64,000 nucleotides of DNA from DATJGR01 sp963735085. Lineage in GTDB: Bacteria > Pseudomonadota > Gammaproteobacteria > Pseudomonadales > Azotimanducaceae. The stretch's first letter is position 1. Each line of letters starts with the position of its first letter. A model generated the notes under the pieces. It was not told the DNA's origin. It saw nothing but the letters and a program-made list of their open reading frames with translations, and ran no database searches. The translations under genes were made by a program, and so were the position numbers. Below are positions 45,179-54,353 of this stretch, piece by piece. The DNA is taken from the NCBI GenBank assembly GCA_963735085.1, contig CAVTJP010000002.1, positions 248,001-312,000 of the forward strand, read 5' to 3'.

Positions 45179-45961
45179 TTAAAACGCATAGTAGCCGCCG
45201 TCGATCAAAAACGTATCGGCGGTGTGGTACGCGCTCGCGTTGCTCATGATGTAGACCGCGATACCGGCGAAGTCCTCTGGTTGACCCCAACGCCGGGCCG
45301 GAATGCGCTTCATGACATTGTCGACGAACTTGCCGTAGCCGAATGCGGGTGCCGTCATGGCAGTCTCGATCCATCCGGGCAGCACCGTGTGAGCAGTAAC
45401 CCCATAGCGGGCATATTCGACAGCAAGCGCTTTGATCATCGACACCAATGCACCCTTGCTTGCTGCGTAGTGTTCGCCGCGCGCCTGCCCGGAAATCGCT
45501 GCCAGACTGGCCGTAGCGACGAGGCGACCACCTGGATCGCCGTTCTGCGCGCGTTCACGCATGTGCGCAGCCGCGTGTTGGAACGTGTGATAGGTGCCAT
45601 CCAGGTTTACCGATAGCACCCGACGCCATTCATCGAAAGACATTTCGTCAAAGGATTCGCTGCGCCCCCCGACTCCGGCGTTGGCGAAGCACGCGTCGAT
45701 ACGACCGTGTATCTCGAGCGTCGCCGCGAAGGCCGTTGCGACGGCGGCGGCGTCCGACACATCACAGGCGTGCGCCGATACCTTGGTTCCGTAATCTGCG
45801 AGCCGTTCGATCGCAGCGTCGTTCTTGTCACGATTCGTGCCCCAGATACAGATATCGGCGCCCGCCTGGGCCATGCCTTCTGCCATTCCGAGGCCGATAC
45901 CACCGTTGCCGCCGGTAATCAGCGCAACTTTGCCTGTCAAGTCGAAGGGTGCGAATGCCAT
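45179..45961 (-). CDS. SDR family oxidoreductase
   Basis: 260 residues. Cofactor motif TGGNGGIGLGMAEG (about 16-29), CFANAGVGG, and catalytic Ser-Tyr-Lys in ATASLAAISGQARGEHYAASK. It ends IDGGYYAF. It is close to gluconate-5-dehydrogenase / 2-deoxygluconate-type SDRs in pattern, but the substrate is not predictable. It probably shares a transcript with the HAD gene (44 bp gap) and diverges from the second SDR across a region with a palindrome. Confidence 0.87.
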   Translation of the reverse strand: MAFAPFDLTGKVALITGGNGGIGLGMAEGMAQAGADICIWGTNRDKNDAAIERLADYGTKVSAHACDVSDAAAVATAFAATLEIHGRIDACFANAGVGGRSESFDEMSFDEWRRVLSVNLDGTYHTFQHAAAHMRERAQNGDPGGRLVATASLAAISGQARGEHYAASKGALVSMIKALAVEYARYGVTAHTVLPGWIETAMTAPAFGYGKFVDNVMKRIPARRWGQPEDFAGIAVYIMSNASAYHTADTFLIDGGYYAF

Positions 45962-46047
45962 GTTGTCCTCAGTGTTGTTGGTCCATCAACAGTATTCGGG
46001 TCCGTCGAGATACTCGTGATAGTGTTCGCACACGCGAAGCCGAGGCG

Positions 46048-46063
46048 GAATGTTAGAACATTC
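46048..46063. promoter_or_regulatory. Palindromic operator candidate between divergent SDR genes
   Basis: GAATGTT (46048-46054), AG, AACATTC (46057-46063) is a perfect 7+2+7 inverted repeat, 26 bases before the GTG of the plus-strand SDR gene. A weaker repeat TGTTG...CAACA lies at 45976-45991. No regulator is encoded next to it. Confidence 0.5.
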
Positions 46064-46089
46064 ATCGCGGGTCAACCAACGGGGGTCAT

Positions 46090-46875
46090 GTGGATATTCA
46101 AGGTGGAGTCGCAATCGTTACCGGTTCGTCGTCTGGCGTTGGTGCCGCATGCGCGCGGCAGTTAGCCGAGCGCGGTTGCAATGTCGTCATCAATTACTCG
46201 CGCAGCGAAGCTGGCGCACGTGAGACGGAAGCTGCCTGCGTGGCGCAAGGGGTCGAAGCGCTGGTCGTGCGTGCAGATGTTGCACAGGACGCCGATTGTC
46301 GCGCAATGGTCGCGGCGGCCGATGCGAAGTGGGGGCGTATCGATGCGTTGATCAACAATGCAGGCACCACCAAGTTTTGTGCACACGACAATCTGGAGGG
46401 GCTCGACAAGCAGGATTTCCTCGACATTTATTCGGTCAACACGGTCGGCGCATATCAGATGACCCGCGCGGTGCGACCAGCGATGAAGCGCGGAGGTCGA
46501 GGCAGCATCGTCAACGTGGCATCGATTGCTGCCGTTATGGGAGTAGGCAGCTCGATCGCGTATGCAGCGTCGAAGGGCGCATTAGTGACGATGACTCTGT
46601 CGCTTGCGCGCGTGCTTGGCCCGGAGATTCGCGTGAACGCCGTCTGCCCAGGATTCATCCAGGGTGAATGGTTGAAGGCCGGTATGGGTGTGGAGAATTA
46701 CGAACGCACCAAGAAGTACCTCGAGGATACGTCGCCACTGCGTCTGACGACGACGCCGGATACGGTTGCTGAAGCCATACTCTATTTCGTTGCCGGCGCA
46801 GACGTTGTAACGGGTGAGACGCTGATTCTGGATGGTGGCCAGCATCTCAGTCTCGCCCCGTTGGGACGACGCTAG
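46090..46875 (+). CDS. SDR family oxidoreductase
   Basis: 261 residues, GTG start. Cofactor loop TGSSSGVGAACARQL (about 11-25), NYSRSE suggesting NADP preference, NNAGTTKFC, and catalytic residues in NVASIAAVMGVGSSIAYAASKGAL. It ends ETLILDGGQHL. It resembles FabG-like and glucose-dehydrogenase-like SDRs; substrate unknown. The palindrome upstream suggests repression together with the divergent SDR gene. Confidence 0.87.
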   Translation: MDIQGGVAIVTGSSSGVGAACARQLAERGCNVVINYSRSEAGARETEAACVAQGVEALVVRADVAQDADCRAMVAAADAKWGRIDALINNAGTTKFCAHDNLEGLDKQDFLDIYSVNTVGAYQMTRAVRPAMKRGGRGSIVNVASIAAVMGVGSSIAYAASKGALVTMTLSLARVLGPEIRVNAVCPGFIQGEWLKAGMGVENYERTKKYLEDTSPLRLTTTPDTVAEAILYFVAGADVVTGETLILDGGQHLSLAPLGRR

Positions 46876-46890
46876 TACGCTGCGGCGAAG

Positions 46891-47598
46891 CTATTCGGAG
46901 GCGTCTTGCTTCGCTGTTGACAACGTACCCTTTGGTAAATGGCGAATATCTCTGCCTTCCACCAGATAGAGCACGTACTCGGAGATGTTCTTGGCATGAT
47001 CGCCGATTCGCTCGAGCGCGCGTGCAACCCAGATCAGATGCAGATCGCGTTCCACTGAATCCGGGTTCGCGGTCATCGACCTCGCCAGCATTTCGATGAC
47101 CGAGCGATACTCCTCATCGACTTGCTTGTCGGCTGCAATCAGATCGAGTGCTTCGCGGGTGTCGAGGCGCGCGAGTGCGTCGAGCGCGCGTGAGACCATT
47201 GTGGTGGCGAGTTCGCTCAGGCGCGCTGTCTCGCCGTAAATGTTGTTCTGATAGTTCAGCTTCGAAAGTTCACGAGCCATTTTCGCAATGCGGTTCGCTT
47301 CGTCACCAATCCGCTCGAGATCGGTGCTCGACTTCATCACCGTAACGAGCAGGCGCAGATCGGTCGCCGTGGGTTGCCGACGCGCGATGATGTGAATGCA
47401 CTGCTCATCGAGCGTGACTTCGAAGCGATTGACCTCATGATCGCGCTCGATCACCGTTGCGGCGAGTTCCGCGTCATAGGTTGAAATCGCAGTGATCGCG
47501 TCGCGCAGTTGCTGTTCGACCATGCCACCCATTTCCATCAGCCGACGACGAACAATCTCCAATTCGGCGTCGTACTGTTCTGAAATATGCCGACTCAA
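46891..47598 (-). CDS. phoU: Phosphate signalling complex protein PhoU
   Basis: 235 residues, two repeated three-helix bundles with the metal-binding ERIGDEANRIAK and ERIGDHAKNISE motifs. PhoU links the Pst transporter to PhoR and damps phosphate signalling. It is the last gene of phoB-phoR-phoU on this strand. The pst transporter genes that often sit between are absent from the window. Confidence 0.95.
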   Translation of the reverse strand: MSRHISEQYDAELEIVRRRLMEMGGMVEQQLRDAITAISTYDAELAATVIERDHEVNRFEVTLDEQCIHIIARRQPTATDLRLLVTVMKSSTDLERIGDEANRIAKMARELSKLNYQNNIYGETARLSELATTMVSRALDALARLDTREALDLIAADKQVDEEYRSVIEMLARSMTANPDSVERDLHLIWVARALERIGDHAKNISEYVLYLVEGRDIRHLPKGTLSTAKQDASE

Positions 47599-47664
47599 TT
47601 CATGCGTCTCCGCGTCGTGCGTCTCCGTAGCGTTGTCAAACTCTACTAGCTTGATTGATTTGCG

Positions 47665-48951
47665 TCACGCTGTGACGCCGGCGTGCGGCGAAAACAGGCA
47701 AAAGAACTGACTTCCCTTGTGCAGTTCGCTTCGTACGCCAAGCGTTGCATCGTGGCGTTTCAGAACGTGTTTGACGATTGCCAGCCCCAGGCCGGTACCG
47801 CCACGAGCGCGCGATCCGGACAGATCCACCCGGTAGAAACGCTCAGTGATGCGGGTCAGGTGTTGCGCGGGTATGCCCATGCCGTGATCTTCGACTTCGA
47901 ACCTCGGCCCCGCATCGGATGCCAGCCAGCGCACGAAAATGTCGCCGCCGTCCGGGCTGTAGCGCACGGCATTGTCTACCAGATTGGAGAAGGCACTGCG
48001 CAATTCGAATTCGCTGCCGCGCAGGCGCAGCCCCGCGTCGGCTTCCACCGTGATCGTGTGACGACCGCCGGATAGTTGCCGCGCGTCGGCGGCGATTGCC
48101 TCGAGCATGGGTGCTATCGCGACTACACGCACTTCGGCATCCGATGGCTTCGGGCTCGATTCCAAACGCGTCAGCAGTAGCAAATCGTCGACGAGTACCT
48201 TCATGCGCTGTGCTGGCGGCACCAGACGTGTCATCAGCGTGCGCAACTGCTCCTGGTCGAGCGAGGTGTCATCTAGCGACTCCAGATAGCCGAGAATCAC
48301 AGTCAGTGGCGTGCGCAGTTCATGGGACACGTTGGCGACGAAATCCTGCCGCATGCTGAGCAGGCGGTTGAGCTGTGACACATCGCGCGCGAGAATCAGC
48401 ATACGCGATTCGTCGATATCGATACGGCGAACTTCCAGCTGTAGTCCCGAATGCCTCGCGGTGATTTCGACCAATCCTTCAGCGGCTTGTCCGTTGACGA
48501 GGGCGGCGATCTCTGGATTACGCACAAGCGATACAAAATTCTGACCTACGTCGGCGGCCGATAAGCCGAGCAGGGTCTGTGCGGCGGTATTGAACATTTC
48601 GATTTCGCCGTTGTGCTCGACCAGAATCGCGCCGTCAGGCAGCGCTTCGGTTGCAGAGCGCACGTAATGCAACCGCGTGAGCAAACGGCGCATGCGCGCT
48701 CGAGACTGACGCAGCGCGCGGAACACCCGCACCGCAGGTTCCTGCCATAACTCCATGGTAATGTCCGGACGCCGTATCGGATGCCGGGACCATTCGTGCA
48801 ACCGCAACATCTCGCGTGCGTGCGGGTAGACCCAAACCAACAACCCGATGATGGTCGCGACGGCCCATAGCTGCGTAGCCCAGCCGACACCGAGAACGAT
48901 GACTACGAGCCCAGTGGTGCGAATCAGTTGAGCTCGCAGGCCAGCGATCAC
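47665..48951 (-). CDS. phoR: Phosphate regulon sensor histidine kinase PhoR
   Basis: 428 residues. Two N-terminal transmembrane helices (about 8-40) are followed by a PAS domain (SATEALPDGAILVEHNGEIEMFN, near 90-160). HisKA has the phospho-His in VANVSHELRTPLTVILGYLE near 212, and HATPase_c has NLVDNAVRYSPDGG, DHGMGIP and GGTGLGLAIV. It lacks a periplasmic sensor, as expected for PhoR. It overlaps phoB by 4 bases. Confidence 0.95.
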   Translation of the reverse strand: MIAGLRAQLIRTTGLVVIVLGVGWATQLWAVATIIGLLVWVYPHAREMLRLHEWSRHPIRRPDITMELWQEPAVRVFRALRQSRARMRRLLTRLHYVRSATEALPDGAILVEHNGEIEMFNTAAQTLLGLSAADVGQNFVSLVRNPEIAALVNGQAAEGLVEITARHSGLQLEVRRIDIDESRMLILARDVSQLNRLLSMRQDFVANVSHELRTPLTVILGYLESLDDTSLDQEQLRTLMTRLVPPAQRMKVLVDDLLLLTRLESSPKPSDAEVRVVAIAPMLEAIAADARQLSGGRHTITVEADAGLRLRGSEFELRSAFSNLVDNAVRYSPDGGDIFVRWLASDAGPRFEVEDHGMGIPAQHLTRITERFYRVDLSGSRARGGTGLGLAIVKHVLKRHDATLGVRSELHKGSQFFCLFSPHAGVTA

Positions 48952-49652
48952 GTGAGCGATACGCTCGCTGCGGCTGCGAGGCGATAACCGACGCCGCGCA
49001 CCGTTTCGACGAGGGCGTCGAGACCGTATGGTTTGAGCGCGCGCCGCAGACGCAACACGTGGACATCCACGGTGCGCTCTTCGACGTACACTGAGCGACC
49101 CCAGACACGATCAAGCAACTGCGCACGATCGAACGCGCGGTCGGGATGCTGCATCAGGAACGTAAGCAGTCTGAATTCCGTCGGGCCAAGGTGAATTGGC
49201 GTATCACCGATCGTGATGCGGTGGCTCTTCAGGTCGATCTCGAGGGCGTCAATCTTCAGAATTCCGTCGACGACCCCGCCGGCACGTCGCTGTAGTGCAC
49301 GAATCCGCGCAACCAGTTCACGCGGAGAAAACGGCTTGGTCAGGTAGTCGTCGACACCGGCATCAAAACCTTTCAGCTTGTCCGCCTCCTCGCCGCGTGC
49401 GGTCAGCATAATTATCGGCAGATCGGTGAATAATTCATCGCGCCGCAGTCGCATTGCGAGATCGATGCCGCTGGCGCCAGGCAACATCCAGTCGATAACC
49501 AGAACGGCGGGCAGCGGCCCATCGAGCAATCGCAGCGCTTCTTCCGCACTGGCGGCGCCAATGGCGTTGAACCCCGCGCGCGTCAGCGCGAAGGTGAGCA
49601 TCTCGCGAATCTCCAACTCGTCCTCGACCAACATGACTGTCTGCGTTTCCAT
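48948..49652 (-). CDS. phoB: Phosphate regulon response regulator PhoB
   Basis: 234 residues. The receiver domain has acidic residues ED near 10-11, phospho-Asp in VIDWMLPG near 54 and Lys in YLTKPF near 105. The winged-helix DNA-binding domain follows, including GPTEFRLLTFLMQHPDRAFDR and VDVHVLRLRRAL. Activates phosphate-starvation genes through Pho boxes; one candidate lies upstream of its own gene. Confidence 0.95.
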   Translation of the reverse strand: METQTVMLVEDELEIREMLTFALTRAGFNAIGAASAEEALRLLDGPLPAVLVIDWMLPGASGIDLAMRLRRDELFTDLPIIMLTARGEEADKLKGFDAGVDDYLTKPFSPRELVARIRALQRRAGGVVDGILKIDALEIDLKSHRITIGDTPIHLGPTEFRLLTFLMQHPDRAFDRAQLLDRVWGRSVYVEERTVDVHVLRLRRALKPYGLDALVETVRGVGYRLAAAASVSLT

Positions 49653-49737
49653 CGTTCTATTCTCACAGCTGGCTCACGCGGAATCGACCCTCGCAAAGCG
49701 TACCGACACGTAGGAGCCAACAGCTTGCACCAGCAAC

Positions 49738-49755
49738 ATGATGGATTGATGACAA
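49738..49755 (-). promoter_or_regulatory. Pho box candidate upstream of phoB
   Basis: On the minus strand TTGTCAT CAAT CCATCAT matches the Pho box CTGTCAT-N4-CTGTCAT at about 14 of 18 positions. An additional half-like TTCATG lies 11 bases upstream, giving the expected 11-base period. It is about 86 bases before the phoB start. Confidence 0.45.
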
Positions 49756-49839
49756 TCGCATGAAGGCGCCGACAACCATGGACGTGTGTCCATGCTCTGT
49801 ATAGGCTTTTACCCGAATTCTGTAGCAGTGGAGCAAAGC

Positions 49840-50511
49840 GTGGGCCAGACCAAACAATTGCGTGCCGTCGACGGCTTCGCCTTCGGCACCTACGAAGCGA
49901 TGCCGGCCGCGAAACCGCGCGGTGGAATTGTGGTTATTCAGGAGATTTTCGGCGTCAATTCGCATATACGCAGCGTCGCGGACGGCTATGCGGCAGCGGG
50001 CTACGCGGCGATTGCTCCGCAGATCTTCGACCGGGTCGAGCGCAACGTCGAGTTGGGCTACGAACAGCAGGATATGGGCAGAGGCGTCGAGATAGCGCGC
50101 GGTAAACTCAAAATGGAACAGACGCTGCAAGATCTGCAAGCCGCAGTCGATGACGCAAAGCGCTTCGGCGCCGTTGGCGTCGTTGGCTATTGCTTCGGCG
50201 GGTTGCTGGCGTGGTTATCGGCTTGCCAATTGACGGGTCTCAGCGCTTCGGTTGCCTACTACGGTGGTGGTGTAGCGGGGCAGTTGGATCATCAGCCGAG
50301 TTGTCCGGTGATGATGCACTTCGGCGCGAAAGATGCGCATATTCCGCTGTCCGATGTGGAGAAGGTCCGCAAAGCGCATCCCGAGGTAGCAGTACACGTC
50401 TACGAAGCCGACCATGGATTCAACTGCGACCAACGCGCGAGCTATGACGCGGCGGCGGCAAAACTGGCGTTGAGCCGCAGCCTGGATTTCTTCGCCAAGC
50501 ACGTCGGCTAA
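49840..50511 (+). CDS. Dienelactone hydrolase family protein
   Basis: 223 residues, closer to the classical enzyme than the copy at 437. The triad is Cys118 in VGYCFGGLLAW, Asp165 in FGAKDAHIP and His192 in YEADHGFNC, with Glu35 in VVIQEIFGVN, as in Pseudomonas DLH. The frame opens at 49786, but GTG 49840 with GGAG 6 bases upstream gives the family start GQTKQLRAVDG. It precedes ribE by 12 bp. No catechol genes are near, so the substrate is unknown. Confidence 0.88.
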   Translation: MGQTKQLRAVDGFAFGTYEAMPAAKPRGGIVVIQEIFGVNSHIRSVADGYAAAGYAAIAPQIFDRVERNVELGYEQQDMGRGVEIARGKLKMEQTLQDLQAAVDDAKRFGAVGVVGYCFGGLLAWLSACQLTGLSASVAYYGGGVAGQLDHQPSCPVMMHFGAKDAHIPLSDVEKVRKAHPEVAVHVYEADHGFNCDQRASYDAAAAKLALSRSLDFFAKHVG

Positions 50512-50523
50512 CGGAGTTGCCCG

Positions 50524-51156
50524 GTGTTCACGGGAATCGTCCAGGGTCTCTGCCGTGTAGCAGCTGTCGCTGATGAGTCAGGTCTGCGGCGGCTGCGGAT
50601 AAGTCTCGGTAGTCTCGCCGACGGGCTGAGCATCGGTGCGTCGGTGGCCGTGAACGGCACATGCCTGACTGCAACGTCGATTGCGGATGGGCAGGTAGAC
50701 TTTGACGTCATCCGCGAATCGACCGCGAAATCGAATCTGGGCTCACTCCAGCACGGTGATCTGGTGAACGTTGAACGGTCGCTTAGATTCGGGGACGAAA
50801 TCGGCGGGCATGTCCTTTCGGGTCATGTTGCTGACGTTGTTACGGTGGCGCAGATCGACGTGGGTGAGAATGAGCGGACGATCTGGTTCGATGTCTCGCG
50901 GCAATGGCTCAGGTTTCTGTTTCACAAAGGGTTCGTTGCACTCGATGGCGCGAGTCTTACGATTGCTGCGATCGATTCGTTGCAGGGCAGATTTTGCGTC
51001 AGCTTGATTCCGGAGACGATTCGTCGAACCACGCTTGGCAGCGTCGTCGTGGGTCGTCGGGTGAATCTGGAGATCGATGCGCAAACGCAAGCGATCGTCG
51101 CAACTGTGGAACGTTTACTCGCTGATCCGCAGTGGCGCAGCCAGCCGTTGGCCTAG
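50524..51156 (+). CDS. ribE: Riboflavin synthase alpha subunit
   Basis: Dismutates two 6,7-dimethyl-8-ribityllumazines to riboflavin; 210 residues with two repeated lumazine-binding domains. Each has its motif: MFTGIVQGLCRV at the start, VNGTCLTAT near 40, GGHVLSGHVADV near 97 and LDGASLTI near 140. GTG start. No FMN riboswitch is visible upstream, and other rib genes are not in the window. Confidence 0.95.
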   Translation: MFTGIVQGLCRVAAVADESGLRRLRISLGSLADGLSIGASVAVNGTCLTATSIADGQVDFDVIRESTAKSNLGSLQHGDLVNVERSLRFGDEIGGHVLSGHVADVVTVAQIDVGENERTIWFDVSRQWLRFLFHKGFVALDGASLTIAAIDSLQGRFCVSLIPETIRRTTLGSVVVGRRVNLEIDAQTQAIVATVERLLADPQWRSQPLA

Positions 51157-51164
51157 CAACACGG

Positions 51165-51193
51165 GTGACAGTTCGCCGGTTTTTCGGCGTCAC
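51165..51193. terminator. Hairpin between convergent ribE and DUF1631 gene
   Basis: CGCCG (51174-51178), loop GTTTTT, CGGCG (51185-51189), with outer GTGA/TCAC ends and a bulge. It lies between two converging stops; the stem is short, so this is tentative. Confidence 0.3.
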
Positions 51194-51200
51194 TACGCTG

Positions 51201-53537
51201 CTAGACCGGCTGGCGGTGTAGCTGTCGCAGGTTGCCGATGACTGCTTCTAGTGCGCGGTCGAACACTTGCGATTCGTCGAGTACGACGATTGTCTTGCGC
51301 TTCAGTTCAACGGCGAGCGACATTCGGTTGCGCTCGGCGACCTTCATACCTCGCCTGTTCACGAAGATGTACTTGCTGCCGGGTTGCACGATGGCTGCGA
51401 CCTTCGCCCGCAGCTTCTGCCCGTCTTCCTGCGTCAGTTCGACCCAGACGCCTTCCGTCAGGCGATTGATTTCGCGCGCCATCTCCGGTTCCGGCTCGAC
51501 GGCCTCAACTGGCTCGATCTCACTCGGACTTCGCAGCACGATTTCTTCCATGACCGGCAGGTCAGCTGCCTCGGTGTGTGGACGATCGTCTTCCAGGAAC
51601 GCTCGATCAGAGTTCGCAATATCGGCGAGCCGGTCGCCCAGTGCCGTCAATGCGTCCTCAATTTCGCCGCCAGCCAGACCGAGCAGTTCCATTCCTTGCT
51701 CGACACGCTCCAGCAGGTGCGGCCGCGCGCGATCGCGATCCTCGATGTCCGCAAGCGCATCGAGTGGCTGAACCGCCCATAGGAGATCATCGAATACCTG
51801 TACGGTGTCACTCCACTCCACACCTTCGTCACCGTGACGAACACACACGTAGACCAGGACGCGGCTCCACGTATCGCTGATGAAACGGCCAATCTCCGGT
51901 GGTAGCCGCAATCCGCTGGCCTTCTGGTTCAGCAGGCGTTCTACGATTTGTTTGGCGGAGATGGTCTTGGCGCGTCCCGCTTCGACCTCTTTGACCCGTT
52001 GCTCGACGATCTGGACGCGATGATGGTCCTGCTGAACGAAGTTGCGTAATTCGGCGACGAGCGTGCCGAAGATCTCCGGATCATCGCTGAAATTGTTCAG
52101 CACCCGAAGAATTACTGATTCGATCTTGTTGTACAGCGCGTCTCGTTTCAGTTCGGCGGCACTGCTCCAACCAATTCCGGCACTCGACAGTTCGTTCAAC
52201 AATTGCCGAGCTGGATGGCTGGTACGATTGAAAAACGTTTTGTCGAGGACGGCGACCTTCAGCATCGGGATTTGCAAACGGCCAATCAATGCTTTCATCG
52301 GAATCGCAAGATTGCGATCGTTGAGAATGTAGTCGAACAGCATGCCGACGAGATTCACGGTGTCCTCGTCGGTGCGACCCATCGAACCGACGGGCGCGCC
52401 GGTCACGTCGGATGCGCGCGCGAGCACCAACTGACGAAGGTCGATTGCGACCGGCGCCCGATCGATATCGATCGGTTCGTGACCGGCAGCGCTCTGGACT
52501 GCTGACAACACATTCATCAGCTCGGGTGTTGTGATGACCGGTCCTACTGGGCCGGCATATTGCGTATGACCGGCACTGGAGCCGTGCGCTGGACCGTCGT
52601 CACCATAGCCGCCGCGGCCGGGCTGCGAAGCCAACAGCTGCTGCAACACTGTGAAATTGTTGTCGGGAACTGCGCCGTGGGCAGCGGGGACGGTGGAACC
52701 GCCTCGTCGTGCAGAACCCGCGGGACTTCCGCTACCGTCTCGTCCGCCGTGGCTGGGCTGTTCGGTTGCCTCCAACGCCTGCGTAGGTGCGAGGTGGCGG
52801 GTGTTTGCTTCGCGTTTGAGCACATTGCGCAGGTCGGTCAGCACGCCAGCTTCGGCGAGCAAGCGATTTGCATCTTCATATGCCTGCCCGAGATGTTCCA
52901 TGACAAATCGTTCGAATAGCTTCAGCAGCACGATGCGAACGCGTATGTCGATCTCGATGCAGTCCGTTGCCGCGACGAAGGCAGCGCCGAGTTGGTGCGG
53001 TCCCAGCGGATTTAAACGTTCCGTGACCGTTCGGTCAGGACACAGCGAATCGATGCGGCGCGTCAGTTGCATCACCGGCAACGAAAACTGACTGGTGACC
53101 TTCGAGACGATTCCCGCCACGGCGACCGATATCTCCAGCTCGTCGTTTTTAACCAACGACATGCTATCGACGGCCGTTTCGAAGTCGGGAACTTCGGCGT
53201 CCTCGGTCGGAGGTGCTTCGAATAACGCGTTGAATCTCGCGTACAGATGCTGGCCGAATTCTGTCGTGATGCGTTTGCGCTGGACGCGTATCTCACGCAT
53301 CGAGTCGAAATACATGTGCTGGTCGGCGTCGTTGCGCGAACGATCCGCCATTTCGAACAGTACGTCGTCGGCGTTGTTGAACAGGGTCGACAGCAGTCCG
53401 CTCAGCGTGCGTCTTGCCGTTTGTCTCACCGAGTGGAGGATCGGCGGCACGGTGTGATTGCTGCGTCCTGCAGCATGGTCAGGCGCGTTCAACGGCACCA
53501 CTTTTGAGGACTGCGTCACTGCTTGTGTCTCCCACAT
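51201..53537 (-). CDS. DUF1631 domain-containing protein
   Basis: 778 residues, DUF1631 family, a large cytoplasmic protein of unknown function found in Gamma- and Betaproteobacteria. Predominantly helical N-terminal two thirds; a low-complexity Gly/Ser/Ala stretch lies near 265-330. The C-terminal 100 residues (VWVELTQEDGQKLRAKVAAIVQPGSKYIFVNRRGMKVAERN) read like a PilZ-type beta-barrel found in DUF1631 proteins, suggesting c-di-GMP-related regulation; this is inference. A GTG at 53519 is an alternative start. Upstream on the same strand is a PilZ gene. Confidence 0.8.
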   Translation of the reverse strand: MWETQAVTQSSKVVPLNAPDHAAGRSNHTVPPILHSVRQTARRTLSGLLSTLFNNADDVLFEMADRSRNDADQHMYFDSMREIRVQRKRITTEFGQHLYARFNALFEAPPTEDAEVPDFETAVDSMSLVKNDELEISVAVAGIVSKVTSQFSLPVMQLTRRIDSLCPDRTVTERLNPLGPHQLGAAFVAATDCIEIDIRVRIVLLKLFERFVMEHLGQAYEDANRLLAEAGVLTDLRNVLKREANTRHLAPTQALEATEQPSHGGRDGSGSPAGSARRGGSTVPAAHGAVPDNNFTVLQQLLASQPGRGGYGDDGPAHGSSAGHTQYAGPVGPVITTPELMNVLSAVQSAAGHEPIDIDRAPVAIDLRQLVLARASDVTGAPVGSMGRTDEDTVNLVGMLFDYILNDRNLAIPMKALIGRLQIPMLKVAVLDKTFFNRTSHPARQLLNELSSAGIGWSSAAELKRDALYNKIESVILRVLNNFSDDPEIFGTLVAELRNFVQQDHHRVQIVEQRVKEVEAGRAKTISAKQIVERLLNQKASGLRLPPEIGRFISDTWSRVLVYVCVRHGDEGVEWSDTVQVFDDLLWAVQPLDALADIEDRDRARPHLLERVEQGMELLGLAGGEIEDALTALGDRLADIANSDRAFLEDDRPHTEAADLPVMEEIVLRSPSEIEPVEAVEPEPEMAREINRLTEGVWVELTQEDGQKLRAKVAAIVQPGSKYIFVNRRGMKVAERNRMSLAVELKRKTIVVLDESQVFDRALEAVIGNLRQLHRQPV

Positions 53538-53689
53538 CTATGCGCCGCTGTGTTCTGAATTACAGCATTGGTGTACTCGAAGGGGCGGGATGTGGGTGGT
53601 GGAGTGGCTGCGACTCCCATCACAGAACCCGGGCGCCCGCTTCGCGAGGTGTTGGTCCAGCGTCGGTGTCTGACGCGGACCCAGTCTAC

Positions 53690-54133
53690 TCAGCGTGCGC
53701 TGGCCTGTGCGTGGTGCTCGCGCCAGTCCATGATATCGGTGGCGGCCCCTGACTTGAGCTGGACACCGATCATCCAACCATCGCGGCCGTTCTCGTCCGG
53801 ATCGTTTGCCGGTCGTGTCCAACGGACTTCACCGGCGAGAAAGAACTTGCCGGGACGGCTGCGTATGTCCACCCACAGATCGAGCAATGCGCCCGTTGGG
53901 ATGACCGCGTTGGTACGGAACTGGATGCCGCCCACCGACAGGTTGATCGCGGTACAGGACACGGTGGTGCCCACGAGTTCCGGGTCCGCCGCTGACAGCA
54001 CGACCTGAACGAAGAGGCGGTCGTCGCTCTCGATACGCGCATGCATCCGCTTGTCGTCGCGATTGCGCGACGGGCGATTGCGCAGCCGGTCACGGGCGCT
54101 GCTCAGCTCAATCACGTTGTTTTCTCTCATCAT
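53690..54133 (-). CDS. PilZ domain-containing protein
   Basis: 147 residues. c-di-GMP motifs are intact: RxxxR at 29-33 (RMHAR) and NxSxxG at 64-69 (NLSVGG). The C-terminal GKFFLAGEVRWTRP strand and GWMIGVQL complete the barrel. Positions 11-30 are basic and probably flexible. The frame opens at 54184; ATG 54133 (or 54130) gives the domain start MMRENNVIELSSARDRLRNR, but neither has a clear Shine-Dalgarno. A stand-alone c-di-GMP receptor; target unknown. Confidence 0.85.
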   Translation of the reverse strand: MMRENNVIELSSARDRLRNRPSRNRDDKRMHARIESDDRLFVQVVLSAADPELVGTTVSCTAINLSVGGIQFRTNAVIPTGALLDLWVDIRSRPGKFFLAGEVRWTRPANDPDENGRDGWMIGVQLKSGAATDIMDWREHHAQASAR

Positions 54134-54317
54134 GTCGGTTCGGGATTGGTTGCACATTTGATCAGTGAGCCAGAATCGTGCCAACTAATGAGTATCACTT
54201 TTATCATATAAAAATCAGTCGCTTGTTACAGATACCTAAATTCTTCAACAGCGTACGGATATCCTACTTGCTGGCCCTCGACCGGGGGCAAGTGACGAAA
54301 TTTATCACCGTGACCCG

Positions 54318-54323
54318 TATACT
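54318..54323 (+). promoter_or_regulatory. -10 box candidate for pyrF
   Basis: TATACT 30 bases before the pyrF ATG. No good -35 hexamer is found 16-18 bases upstream, so only the -10 element is supported. The flanking 220 bp between the PilZ and pyrF genes is AT-rich near 54195-54245 but holds no gene I can see. Confidence 0.4.
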
Positions 54324-54353
54324 CGCGCCGCCATAATCTGAGCGGCCATCATC

